DNA of 64,000 nucleotides. Origin: Ryuthela nishihirai (taxonomy: Eukaryota > Arthropoda > Arachnida > Araneae > Heptathelidae). Below the pieces are notes generated by a model. It made no database searches, had not been told where the DNA came from, and was given only the letters and a program-made list of their open reading frames with translations. The position numbers and the translations under genes were made by a program. Of the stretch, positions 53,771 through 64,000 are shown piece after piece. The stretch spans positions 77,993,501-78,057,500 of the forward strand of contig JAWZYU010000011.1 in NCBI GenBank assembly GCA_038380435.1, in the 5' to 3' direction. Each line of letters begins with the position of its first letter. Position 1 is the first letter of the stretch.

Positions 53771-56548
53771 ATACCACATCACTCCATTAAATGTACTGTC
53801 ATACACCCCACTCGAAGCATAGCCAAGAATGAGAGACAAAGGGAGAGTATATAAACTCCAAGGAGGCATTGTGTTTTTTCATGATCGTACTAGTAACATT
53901 CTTTTTCCCAATCTTTAGATTGTTTTGATAGACATATCATACAATAGACAAATATATATACTGAAATACAAAACACATTATTTATTAAATTCCTTGGTTT
54001 CACTCTTAAAACTACAGGCTCAGCCCATCTGGCTTTTTGTGAGGCCTTCTGGCATTGAGGCTAATGGGATATCTGATCCCTCTCACACACATATTGTGAA
54101 ACTGATATGCTTAGGAGGAGAAAGGGAAGGCAATGAGAGAGAACATAAATATTCAGAATCCTGACTTGTTGTCATCAACCATTTCAGCTCAATGGCACTT
54201 CCTTCATCTAGCTCCACCAAGCACTTCTTTCTTCTGCTGATGGCAATTCTCACTCAAATCCCCATTTCACTGGAATCTATTACTCTCTTACTTGAATCAC
54301 CGCCACTACTTATATCACTGGAAACATCACTACTGCTTCTTTCACTCGAATCGCCACTCTCTTCCACTGAAATCACCGTTCTTCTTCACTTTTTTGGTCA
54401 GGAACTTCAGCTTAAGAAGTTTCTCCTTTGCTCATCATTGTCTTGTTAGTCAACTGACGTAATTTGAGGATTTCTTGTTATTGGTGGCCATCATCTTATG
54501 AGAAATATGTTGATTAAGCATCATACGTGGTGGAGCAGCATGGACAATACTTTAGGAATTTGTTAAGCCTTCATGGACTGCATTTACAAAAGGCAAGTAC
54601 GACATACCTACATCTTATAAAAATACAACAGCAGAGGAGGGGAAAGTCAGTTCTTAACTTGTGCAACAAAATGATCACATTCTCTCTCTCCCATGTCTGC
54701 TCATTCCGATTGTCAAAACAGCATTTTGTCGATTCTGTTGTAGTTTGACATATGGTATAGTGGGGTTCTTCCTACGAAATGTCCTTGTTACCATCCATCA
54801 TTTGACGAAACTTGTCCTACCAGCGTTGATCCACCAGGAATCTTCCTCAAAGCATATGAAATAAAAAAAAATGTTTTGTAGTTATTGTTAAGTAGCTTTC
54901 TAAATTCTCTATCTATGTACTATGTCCTTCCTTTCTGTCTATCGTTCTCCTACCTTAAAGGTATTCACGACTTATTACATCATATTCCTATCATGAATAC
55001 TTGTCATGTCACAATAATCTAGGATATCTGTCAAGGATTCATTGGTGTGTGTGGTCATTTGCATGGGTAGATAGATATGTGTACAGTTTCTGATGATTCT
55101 AAGCAGTTTCCAGTAGCAATAAAATCAATATGTTAAAAGTTTGGAAAGCATTGCAACTCTCTAATAGAGTTATAAATAGCCCAAAGTACTGGGAATCACA
55201 ACTGATCCATAATCTAAGTTCAGTACAGCAGAATAAAGGCATAAACTAAATGTCACAACTTGATGCTATTATGCTATTTACAGTGATAATATACTCATAC
55301 ATTCATTGCACACTCAAATAGATTTGTTTTTAAACTTTATCATAATTTTTTCAAGTGGAATCAATAGATAACAAATATATATCATAAATTTAAATGTTAT
55401 GTTTGATATTTGATTAGCAACAGTTTTAAAAAAATTCTTTTTTTACAACCTTGTACTATAGAAACAAAACTTGCATCTCCAGTCACTAGAATTTAAAAGA
55501 TGAAAATGATATTCAGGCTCTGACACAGAAAGGGTTAATAGCTGTAAGAACATTTTGGTGGTAGTTTACATAGATCAGCTGAATCATTGAATTATGTTGG
55601 AGTAAATGCTGTTGTAATGTTGTGTTGTTGTATGTGTAAAATGATAGGCTGCTGAAAAAGGCAAAAATCGAAGAATGGTTAAAGGGAAAGGAAGCATATA
55701 CCATTCAGAAACCCATGAAACAAAGGTTCCCCAAGAACAGAATGATAGTGGGGTGTAAAGACAGATAATTCCACAAAATTTGGTGAACTTTGATGATCCT
55801 TAGTCACAATAACATTGACCACAAGTATTTACTGACATATATAGAGATCTTTTGAAATACACATAGACAATTCCTTTGAAACAGAACACAAACTTGTAAC
55901 ACTCATATCTCACATAGCTCACAAGGAAACCAAAGTTAGCATAGTATAATTATTTAATTGCATGTTAAAGATAAAAATGTGAAAACATTTCACAGACAAA
56001 ATTATGCATTGTTACATAGATATGATGGTCTGTTGCACAGTTATAATCACACTTACTTCAGTATAGTATCTTACTGCCACAGTCTGAAAATGAAACTTGT
56101 TTCAGCTACATGTGAAAATGAGAGTTGTCATGAACTCCACGAACACCAAACTATAAATTTCAGGTGGGAGATGTATGTATTGTGAAATCCAAACTATTTT
56201 TTTAATGGGCATAAGACTAACTGGATAGAAGTTTTTTGCCACAAGTAAATGAATGTAACACACCTTTGCCACAAGTAAATGAAAGTAATATTGGTTATCC
56301 ACTCCTGACATAGATGACACCATGGGAAAAACACTGCCAGTATGCAGAATTGCAGATCTTTTGGGTGATGTAATAGGAGGAATATTTTACATATAGAAAC
56401 TGCAGAAAATAGCAAAAAATCTTTACTATCCAGTGGGAAAAATAATGGAAAAGAGACATCCATCTGTACTAGATGCTAATATGTATATATAGCACTATTT
56501 TAAAAGTGTTTTATAGTATTTTCCCTAAACGTTATTTCCTCTTCAATA
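53771..56548. other. Unassigned DNA
   Basis: No gene recognised. On the minus strand 54184-54440 encodes a Ser/Asp/Glu-rich stretch (DSSERSSSDVSSDISSGGDS), which could be the acidic N terminus of some transposase or low complexity. A ~31-bp tandem pair (TTGCCACAAGTAAATGAA) lies at 56236-56298. Confidence 0.4.
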
Positions 56549-57145
56549 GTAGAGTATCACAGGAATCCTATATATCCTGTAAGCATGCGACTCGGGAATA
56601 GTTAGCTGCAAAGAATTGAGTTTTACCATGAGTGGTACTCAAACCCAGGTCTTCCAGCTAAATGATGGGTATTCTGACCATAAAACTATCAACAGCTGAC
56701 TCTTTCTCAGGTAATTATTTTTTTCACTTTTGGCCTCATCTATGTCAGGAACAAACAACCAAGTTGCCTCAAATGGTGTTAATAACTATATAATCAATCA
56801 TGCTCTTGACATATCAATAATTCAGTAGTAGAGTATCACAGGAGATTCATGAACCCTTTGTAAATATGGGACTTGTGTTGCTAAAAAAATAAGTTTCACT
56901 GTGAGTGACCTCGAATTCACATCTCCCAGTCACGTTCCTTGTATTCTGGCCACTGAACTATCAACAGCTAACTGATTCTCAGCTAATTGTGAGTGTAAAT
57001 GTTTCCCTGATTTTTTTTGCTTGTGGCACATCTGTGTCAGGAACAATCTAGTTGCCTTAACTGGTTAATAAATATATAGTCAATCATGCTCTTGGCATTA
57101 CATCAGTAATCTTATAGTAGAGTATCACAGAGGATACCTTGTAAA
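56549..57145 (-). repeat. Tandem array of repeat C (tRNA-like), two units and part of a third
   Basis: Units begin with TAGAGTATCACAG at about 56550, 56829 and 57118 (spacings 279 and 289). On the minus strand each carries a B-box-like sequence (complement of TACTCAAACCCAGG or CTCGAATTCACATC) and an A-box-side sequence (complement of AAACTATCAACAGC / GAACTATCAACAGC). A shared block ATGTCAGGAACAA and TCAATCATGCTCTTG follows. Same family as 13791-14069 and 15398-16140. Confidence 0.75.
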
Positions 57146-57592
57146 CATTGGACATCCAAGGACACATCTGACCACCGTAAACCTTGGAGTGGAGGCGAAG
57201 ACATTGAAATTTATTTCATCTTGCCCATCCTCTCAGATATGATGCCCCCCTCCTGACAATGCCTCTCCATACTTACCTATGATCATTGTTTCCACCTTCA
57301 AACATACCAACTTATTATGTACATATCCCCAGTCCTCCTACAAATACTTAAACTATCACAAATTCATACTAGAAATAAGTGATTAGAAGATAATAGCCCC
57401 ACACACATGACTTGCTTTGCCCCACACACACTTCCCAATGAAACCCCATGCATATACATATACATTAAACTAATAGTAATCCTCCCATTAACACATTTAT
57501 TGTAAATCCCACCCAGCAGGAAACAATATATTAAATTAATCACAAAATTATCACCCAACACAACAGACAATAATTCAGATTTTTACCTATCT
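57146..57592. other. Unassigned DNA
   Basis: No gene or known repeat seen. Confidence 0.45.
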
Positions 57593-57606
57593 CCCTATTG
57601 CTTTTC

Positions 57607-57903
57607 TTATCTCCGCAAAATTCCCCGCCCTGCCCATGGTCAGTAGGGGACACCGATGGGCTTGGAAAGGCCGCTGTCCATCAGATGGGACGTTAAGCCA
57701 TGGCCCCATGTGCGGGAGAGCCATACCCTGTACACGTTAAAGAACACGCTGGATGGCCTTGACGGGAGGCTACCATCTGTCTCCCAACAGCTGTTCCAGT
57801 GGGTCCCCTCCCCCAACCTTCTCTGAGCCTTCGGGGTCCATGTGACCTGGCCATTTAGCCCGTGGTATGCAAAAAAGTGCCACTCAGAGGTAAAACAACC
57901 CAA
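57607..57903 (+). mobile_element. SINE A, 5'-truncated, with target duplication
   Basis: Lacks the tRNA-like head and starts at TTATCTCCGCAAAATTCC. The rest is close to the consensus. Flanked by a 14-bp duplication CCCTATTGCTTTTC (57593-57606 and 57904-57917), so it was inserted already truncated. Confidence 0.94.
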
Positions 57904-57917
57904 CCCTATTGCTTTTC

Positions 57918-58312
57918 ACTTTACATTTGTCTGTGTATGGATTTGTCAAAACAGTTGTTCCACCATATCTTTTGAATGCAATGAAGAAACTTAATGATAT
58001 ATGTGTCAAATAAAAGCTTGTGATGCAAGGAATGTCATAATCTAAATTAAAAAAAAAATCCTTTCTTTCCCCCTAAAAAATGGGAAATCTGTAAGTCATT
58101 CTACTATATATTCTGAATGCAAGGGCCTACAGTTACGAGTTAGGTTTATGCCTATGAAAATCCCCCCCGATAAAAGGGGGGATTTTTGTGGGGTTAGACT
58201 TTAATGAGTCATATCTCAAATTAACCTCTATCTACCTCAAACATGACTCCAAAAGGGAGGGAAAATATGGTCAATGTTTATAAGTCATATATCAAATGAA
58301 AATTTTTGAAGG
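57918..58312. other. Unassigned DNA with an 11-bp hairpin
   Basis: AAAATCCCCCC (58157-58167) pairs with GGGGGGATTTT (58176-58186) over an 8-nt loop. No gene seen. Confidence 0.5.
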
Positions 58313-58998
58313 TAGGCCCCTCGGTGCTAGCGCCTGTCCATGGTGAGGGGACCACCCTGTGAAGGTTCCGCTGGCTCAGTTATCTTCACAGGGTCCTAAA
58401 CGCTCGCCCGCGTGTTTGCCGTATGCGGTGACCCGTGTCCCTGGAAGGTAGGATCCTGGCAGTTGCTCAGGGGTCCCCGTCTTCTCTCCCCAGCTCATGA
58501 CTGGTGGGGTCCCCTTTGGTCGTTTTGCCATTGGGGAACCTGTCTGTCGCAGGGCTGGGCAGCGACTTCTGGGGTCGCTGCTATACACTGCTTTAACCTC
58601 TGCTTCAGGTAAATGGAAGGTTCTGGGGCTTCCCCCTCAGGATCAATCGGCTGGTGGGCTGGTCCTGCTAGGGTCAACCATACAGAACGGTGGTAACCTT
58701 GTCCACGTCCGGACAACGGTTTACGACTTTCCTTACATGTTATCTAATTTTCTAGTTTCCTTTCTTTTGTGAGAACGAGTTGCTTCTCACTTTTCCTTCT
58801 TTTGCTCCCTTTTTTCTTTTGTGAGTCCTCAGGTGAGATTCTCACATTTCTCTTTTACTTTTCATTTTGTGTAGTTGTGAGGGCTTGGCTCACTGGCTGT
58901 GGGGGTTATGGTGCCCGGGCAGCCCTGGCGCCCAATTGGACGTCCCCTTGTTGGACTCCGTGGTGGGTGGGGACAATGGGCACTGAAACTTATTAAAC
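58313..58998 (+). other. LINE 5' leader
   Basis: About 690 bp of GC-rich then T-rich sequence upstream of the ORF1 ATG at 58999. It probably contains the internal promoter, as in other I-group elements (inference). It includes a near-direct repeat CACCCTGTGAAGG / CTTCACAGGGTCC arranged as an inverted pair (58349-58395), able to form a hairpin. Confidence 0.6.
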
Positions 58999-60286
58999 AT
59001 GAGCCCCAAAAAAGAAAATTCACCGGAGAATGCCGCAAAAAGAGGTCGTCACGAGCCTCCGTCTTCTGTGTCTTCTTTGTCGTCATCGCCGTCGTCTTCA
59101 TGTCTTCCTTCGTTCCCGAGGTTCCTGATCATCCACTCTACAGGTGATCAGGTTCTTGGGGGGACATGTCCCCCTTTTTTTATAAACAAGGGTTTGAAAG
59201 GTCTTGCGGGAGAGCCAAAATCTGTCAAGCGCCTAAGATCTGGTGACTTGCAGGTGGAGACTGCATGCTCCAAGTATTCGGAGCTTCTTTTGAAAGTAAG
59301 AGCAATTGGTGGAGTGGCAGTATAAGTCACTCCACAGAAGACGCTCAATTCCTCCTGGGGCGTGATCTCCGAATGGGGCCTCCTCAAGGTTTCTGAGGAG
59401 GAAATCCTCTCAGAGCTTTCAACCTAGGGAGTGATAGCAGTCCACTGGGTTTCGTCACGCCATGATGGAAAGTTAGAGCCCAGCTGGGGACTCATCCTAA
59501 CTTTCAATACACCACACCTGCCTACTTCCATCAAGGCAGGATACTTACACTGCGAGGTGCGGCCATTTATACCAAACTCTCTGCATTGTTTTCAATGCCA
59601 GAGGTTTTGCCATGCCCACACCAGATGCCTGGGTAAGCCCACCTATGCTTGTTGTGGCAGTCAGGATCATCTTGAACCTGACTGCACAGCAGAAAAGACA
59701 TGCTGTGTAAACTGCCGTGGTGAACATCCGGCGTACTCCTGCAACTGTCCGAAGTGGCTGGAGGAGAAAGAGGTACAGCGCCTGAAGACCTTCCACAACA
59801 TCAGCTATCCAGAGGCGAGAAAGCTTGCTCGCACCGGCTGCCCCACCTGGCAAGGTCTCCTATGCCGGTGTGGTCGTCGGAAAGCCCGTCGTTAAGATGG
59901 CTTCTGTGGAGGTGCAGACCAACATCAGCGTTTCACCAGCTGAATCTTTCTCGCCTGCTGCTAAGTACCTCTTGATGCAGGCGAAACCGACGTCGGTGTC
60001 AATCTCGACATCGACACTGGTTTCTATTCCTGTGTCTGTGCCTCCCACATCCACCTCCGGGAGGCCCACTCCACTCCGCCCACAGACAGCAAGACCTTCC
60101 AAACCCAAGGGGCCCCCACTGGGACCCAAAAAGAAAATTTTACCTCCTTCTCGTTTGGCGGTCTCTGATCCATGTTGCTCAGACGACTCCGAGGACATGG
60201 GCACAGACCGCCCAATTTTTCTAAAACCGTCGCTGGCGACGGTTAAAATAAATCGTAAGTCATCCAGCAATTCTTCCAAGACCTGA
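58999..60286 (+). pseudogene. LINE ORF1 (gag-like, CCHC zinc knuckles), broken
   Basis: Starts MSPKKENSPENAAKRG, followed by a Ser-rich segment. In-frame stops occur at 59323-59325 (TAA) and 59426-59428 (TAG). The middle carries three zinc-knuckle-like motifs (59540-59760): CFQCQRFCHAHTRC, CCGSQDHLEPDC and CVNCRGEHPAYSCNC, then CPKWLEEKEVQRLKTFHNIS and YPEARKL. A frameshift near 59825-59835 moves the rest (PGKVSYAGVVVGKPVVKM and a Ser/Thr/Pro-rich tail) to another frame, ending at TGA 60284-60286. ORF1 proteins bind the element's RNA; this copy cannot make a full one. Confidence 0.88.
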
Positions 60287-60287
60287 G

Positions 60288-63200
60288 ATGGCCACATTCC
60301 TTCAATGGAACTGTCGTGGATTCTAGAGGAATATTGACGACATCAAGGTCCTTCTGAGGGCACACAAACCCCTCTGCGTATGCCTTCGGGAGACATTCTT
60401 GCAGACAGCCAACAATCCCACTATCCGGCACTTTACTCTCGTTTGCTGGGACCGGGATGGAGATGGTCCAGCTCACGGAGGTGTTGCCATCCTCGTGAGC
60501 AACCATTCTCCATTCCAGGTCATTCCCCTCACCACACACTTAGAGGCTGTTGCCATCCTCCTCTTTGTGGGATTTTTGTTGACTGTCTGGTCTGTCTATC
60601 TCCCACTCGGAAGCATCGTTTTCCGGGATGACCTTGATGAACTCGTCTCGCAGCTGCCGTCCCCCTTCCTCATCATGGGGGACTTCAACAGACACAGTCC
60701 ACTCTGGGGCAGTGCTGACACCAACAGAGGGGCCAGGTCCTGGAGCAGTGTCTCCTGGATCCATCGCTCTCCCTGTTGAGCACTGGTGTCAGTACATACT
60801 TTCACACCCCAAACCACACATTCACTGCCATTAACCTCACCATCTGCTCCTCCTCGATCCTTCCACTCTTTACATGGGAGGTTGAGGACAATCCATATGG
60901 AAGCAATCACCTCCCCGTGGTGTGCACCACCTCTCGTGGGGGGCCTTGCAGCCCTTCACTTGTCTCCCGGTGGAGGCTTGATTGGGCTGACTGGAGTGGC
61001 TTTGAGCTCTTGTCTGAGCTCGATGAGCACTCTGTCGGCCAGGAGCCCATCAATGTTGCAGTGGCAGAGTTGACGGACTGCATCGTCCATCCAGCTGCCT
61101 CTACTATTCCTCAGACCTCGACTCGGTTTCCACGGTTCCCAAAACTGTGGTGGAATCCCGACTGCACCGCAGCTCGTAAGGCTCAGAACAAGGCTTGGGG
61201 GGTGTTTCGGAGATATCCAATGTCCCCCAACCGTGAAGCATCAAATGCGCCAGGGTGAAAGCCCGTTTCGTCCGGCTCCAGAGCCAGAAGGAATCTTGGA
61301 TGAACTATACGTCTTCTATCACCTGCACGACCAGTTCTAAGGATGTGTGGGATAAAGTCCAGAAGATGGGTGGAAAGTACACATCCCACTCATTATCGAT
61401 CCTGGAGCACAATGGTCAGGCAATTGCTAATCCTCGAGTAATTGCCGACACTCTGGGGGAGTCATTCTCCTCCATCTCTTCTTTGTCCTTCTACTCCCCC
61501 GAGTTTCTGGTCCAGAAGAGCAGGGCTGAGTGCTCTCCGCTGTCCTTCCATTCGAATGGCCTGGAGTCTTACAACAGGCCATTCACAGCGGAGGAGCTTC
61601 GCCTTGCTCTGCACACTTCTCGTGCATCTGTCGTCGGGCCAGACAATGTCCATTATGCCATGCTCCAACATCTCTCACCATTGAGTAAGGATCGACTGCT
61701 CTGACTCTTCAACCATATTTTCATTGAGGAGCAGTTTCCGGACTCCTGGCGGGAGGCCATCATCTTGGCCATCATCTTGGCGTTCCCCAAGCCAGGCAAA
61801 GATCCCAAGATCCCTTCCAATTATCGTCCAATTGCATTGACGAGCTGCATCTGCAAGGTGTTGGAAAGAATGGTAAATACCAGGCTGTCCTGGTATTTGG
61901 AACATCATGGTCTTCTTTCCAACACCCAATGTGGCTTTCGCAGGCACCGGTTTACTTTAGATCACCTGATCCGCCTCGAATTGGCGATCAGGAATGCGTT
62001 TTTACGTTGAGAGCACCTGGTGTCAATTTTCTTCGACATCGAAAAAGCATACGACACGGCATGGAGATTCGGCATTCTTCGTGACCTTCACAGTTTCAGC
62101 TTGCGAGGTCACATGTTGATCTTCATTGCAAACTTTTTATCTTCTCGTATTTTTTGAGTTCGTGTCGGCAACACTCTATCACGGCCTTTCCCCCAAGAAC
62201 AGGGAGTGCCAGAAGGCTGCATCCTGAGTGTTATGCTTTTCGCTGTCAAGATAAATTCCATTACACAGCAACTTCCTCCGACTGTTGTCAATGCCCTCTA
62301 TGTTGATGACTTTAGCATCTTTTGCTCATCGTCCAGCATGAGGGTCATTGAACAACAACTGCAAACTGCTGCCAATGGGTTCCGGTTCTCCCCACAGAAG
62401 ACCACTTGCATGCACTTTTGCCACAAGTGTAATCTTCATCTGGACCCAAGCTGCGGCTTGGGGGTGTCATTCCAGTTGTGGCGGAGACCAAGTTTCTCGG
62501 TCTCATCTTCGACCGGAAATTGACCTTTTTTCCTTATATTCGCCATCTCAGGTCCAAGTGCAGGCGGGCATTGAACATCATCAAGGTCCTCTCCTCCCTC
62601 TCTTGGGGGGTGGACCGATGTTCTTTGTTCCGCCTTTATCGTGCACTTGTCCAGTCGAAACGGACTATGGATCCCAGGTATATGACTCCACCCAGGATTC
62701 GGTGGTGAAGGTGCTGGACCTCCTCCATCATCAGGCCCTCCGTGTTTGCATGGGGGCCTTCCACACTTCACCGGTCCAGAGTCTCTATGTTGAGACCGAT
62801 GAACCATCGTTATCTATTCGCAGTCAGCAGTTGTCCCTACAGTATGCAGCAAAATTGCGATCCCTGCCTGGTCATCCCACTTGGGACTGTGTTTTTAGTC
62901 CCCAGTGGGAAATGTTATACCAGAATCAGCTGACTGCCATTCGTCCTTTTGGTTTGCATGTCCGAGGTTACCTGAGAGATATCAACACCAGTCGCGATAG
63001 GTGACTGCGATGTGCGATGGCACAGTGGACAGCTGAGCCACTTCCACCTTGGCTCGCTGTTTCCCCTTCCTGTGATTTTTCCCTGTGCAGGACGGGGAAG
63101 GCCTTTACACCTGACTGTGTGTACCGGCAACTCTTTGCCAGCCATCATGCTGCGCACCCGGACTTCTTGCCTGTCTTTACAGATGGCTCGAAGTCCGGCA

Positions 63201-64000
63201 CATCAGTGGGATCAGCCATGTTCTACTGTGAAGTAATCATTGCAGACCAGATCCCACAGCAGTGTTCCATCTTTACTGCAGAGTTGCATGCTATCAGCAT
63301 TGCCTTGGACCACATAGCAGCTAAGCATCATCGTCAGTGTGTGCTTTACACCGACTCACTTAGTTCGCTACAGGCTTTGATCTCGGTGAGGCCAATGCCT
63401 CACCGAGATCAAAATCTCCATGATCTCTCCAGATCATGGAGATGTTTCTCCATGATCTGGAGAGATCATGTCCCTCTCCATGAGTTTCCCATGATCTGCC
63501 AGCAGCTCCATCGTCTGGCAGCCACCACCACAATTCTCTTCTGTTGGGTGCCCGGTCATGTCGGAATCAGGGGCAATGACTTGGCAGACGCTGCTGCCAA
63601 GTCAGCCATGCCCTTGTCCGACTCTCTACTGCCGGTTCCATATGTGGACTTCTGACAGCGTTTTTCCACCGAGCTCCGGGCACTGTGGCAGAGATCTTGG
63701 TCTGAACAGGTTGCTAACAAGCTTTTTGAGATCAAGCCCATTGTCAAACCATGGCAGTCTTGTTTTCGCAGGAATCGCAAGGAGGAAGTTATACTCATTT
63801 CTTCTCAAGGCGGATGATGAACCTAAGTGCGAGTTTTGTGACACCATTTTAACTACTAAACATATTTTAGTCGAATGTCCGTGTTTTAATTTCGAACGTC
63901 AATGTTATTGTAACTTTCATAATTTTATGTCCGAGCCTCTTACACTCGGACATCTTTTATCTGATCATTGTGTTTTACCGCCAGTTTTTACCTTTTCGAA
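60288..64000 (+). pseudogene. LINE ORF2 (endonuclease, reverse transcriptase, RNase H), broken
   Basis: The ATG at 60288 lies one base after the ORF1 stop. The endonuclease begins MATFLQWNCRGF, then a TAG (near 60324), GVAILVSNHSPF and FLIMGDFNRHSPLWGS. Its last motif reads YGSNHLPV instead of the usual GSDH, so a catalytic Asp is changed. The RT follows from about 61070, with SNYRPIALTSCICKVLERM, FFDIEKAYDTAW, a stop at 62156 region (TTTTGAGTT) and YVDDFSIFCSS intact. RNase H keeps FTDGSK, TAELHA, YTDSLSS and GNDLADAAAK. Relative to copy 1 there is a 27-bp in-frame loss near 62370, a 12-bp duplication near 61762, a 75-bp palindromic insertion in RNase H, a stop at 63653 and a deletion near 63795. 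It is dead. Confidence 0.92.
63376..63470 (+). repeat. Palindromic insertion in the RNase H region
   Basis: Two back-to-back perfect hairpins. TTTGATCTCGGTGAGGC (63376-63392) pairs with 63397-63413 (4-nt loop). A 24-bp arm at 63419-63442 pairs with 63447-63470 (4-nt loop). Copy 1 has only the first arm (2319-2335 region) here. The net gain is 75 bp, in frame. Confidence 0.9.

Larger units (their letters stand above)
58313..64000 (+). mobile_element. I-group LINE, copy 2, 5' leader to near the end of ORF2, decayed
   Basis: Same family and orientation as copy 1. It contains a GC-rich 5' leader, ORF1 (zinc-knuckle protein) and ORF2 (endonuclease, RT, RNase H), and is cut by the window edge in the C-terminal part. 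Multiple stops and frameshifts are present. The 5' boundary near 58313 (GTAGGCCCCTCGGTGCTAGC) is where the GC-rich sequence begins and is approximate. Confidence 0.9.

Noticed and set aside
54192..54449. 85-codon plus ORF rich in Leu/Ser as a membrane protein
   Set aside because: It is the reverse of a Ser/Asp/Glu-rich stretch on the minus strand. Low complexity explains the apparent hydrophobic pattern.
56549..57145. CRISPR array
   Set aside because: Units are about 280 bp with tRNA-like boxes, in a eukaryotic repeat context. No short repeats with unique spacers and no cas-like genes.
58157..58186. Rho-independent terminator
   Set aside because: A stem followed by TTTT-like sequence looks like one, but the genome is eukaryotic and no bacterial gene precedes it.
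1..64000. LTR retrotransposon, endogenous retrovirus or other viral insertion
   Set aside because: All RT domains belong to non-LTR types (with AP-type endonuclease or RNase H in I-group order). No protease, integrase, envelope or long terminal repeats were seen.

Overview
The window is eukaryotic and almost entirely repetitive. It has an AT-rich background with no operons, Shine-Dalgarno sites or dense genes. It carries non-LTR retrotransposons of two groups, tRNA-headed SINEs, and cut-and-paste DNA transposons (mariner, Tc1, pogo and hAT types). The mixture fits an invertebrate, most likely an arthropod and perhaps a chelicerate: an I-group LINE ending in a GGCGC stem-loop plus an (AACC)n tail, together with RTE elements. 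The species cannot be fixed from the sequence. The only possible host-gene material is two exon-like segments on the plus strand (9949-10112 and 46915-47153), so most of the window may be intron or intergenic DNA.

Layout. 1-3274: 3' part of an I-group LINE with an open ORF2 (reverse transcriptase plus RNase H). 3666-7206: decayed RTE copy A (minus) split by a SINE. 7207-13790: AT-rich DNA with SINE pieces, a possible exon and one arm of a diverged inverted repeat. 13791-16140: tRNA-like tandem repeat family C, into which a mariner (14070-15397) inserted. 16198-19452: SINE A, the second inverted-repeat copy and a SINE B dimer. 20744-22801: dead KIAA1586-like hAT transposase. 23416-26983: full-length RTE copy B with a 12-bp target duplication. 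27093-33993: hAT element with matching ends and an 8-bp target duplication, containing a ~0.9-kb inverted repeat, a ZBED5-like transposase remnant and, nested inside, full-length RTE copy C (30226-33894, 12-bp duplication). 34250-37391: pogo-type end, Tc1 remnant, SINE B and short duplications. 37392-43432: RTE copies D and E in tandem (plus), then F (minus). 43433-47882: old repeats and a good exon candidate. 47883-51733: RTE copy G with a SINE inside. 51790-53770: dead pogo element hit by two SINEs. 53771-57903: unassigned DNA, a tandem array of repeat C and a 5'-truncated SINE A. 58313-64000: a second, broken copy of the I-group LINE, including 5' leader, ORF1 with zinc knuckles, and ORF2.

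How the parts relate. The two LINE groups supply the retrotransposition enzymes. The SINEs have tRNA-like promoters, and SINE A has an A/C-rich tail resembling the I-group LINE tail, so it may depend on that LINE. Nesting gives relative ages: SINE A is younger than RTE A, RTE G and the pogo element; RTE C is younger than its hAT host; the mariner is younger than repeat C.

The most unusual recurring signal is a set of short, perfect or near-perfect palindromes inside repeats. In three places (16318-16364, 18093-18130, 63376-63470) a sister copy in this window lacks the palindrome, which suggests snap-back template switching. Other points to check are the coding-like spacer between the inverted arms of the hAT, and an RTE subfamily (B and G) that shares a changed endonuclease motif. 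I did not find a convincing new defence or metabolic system.
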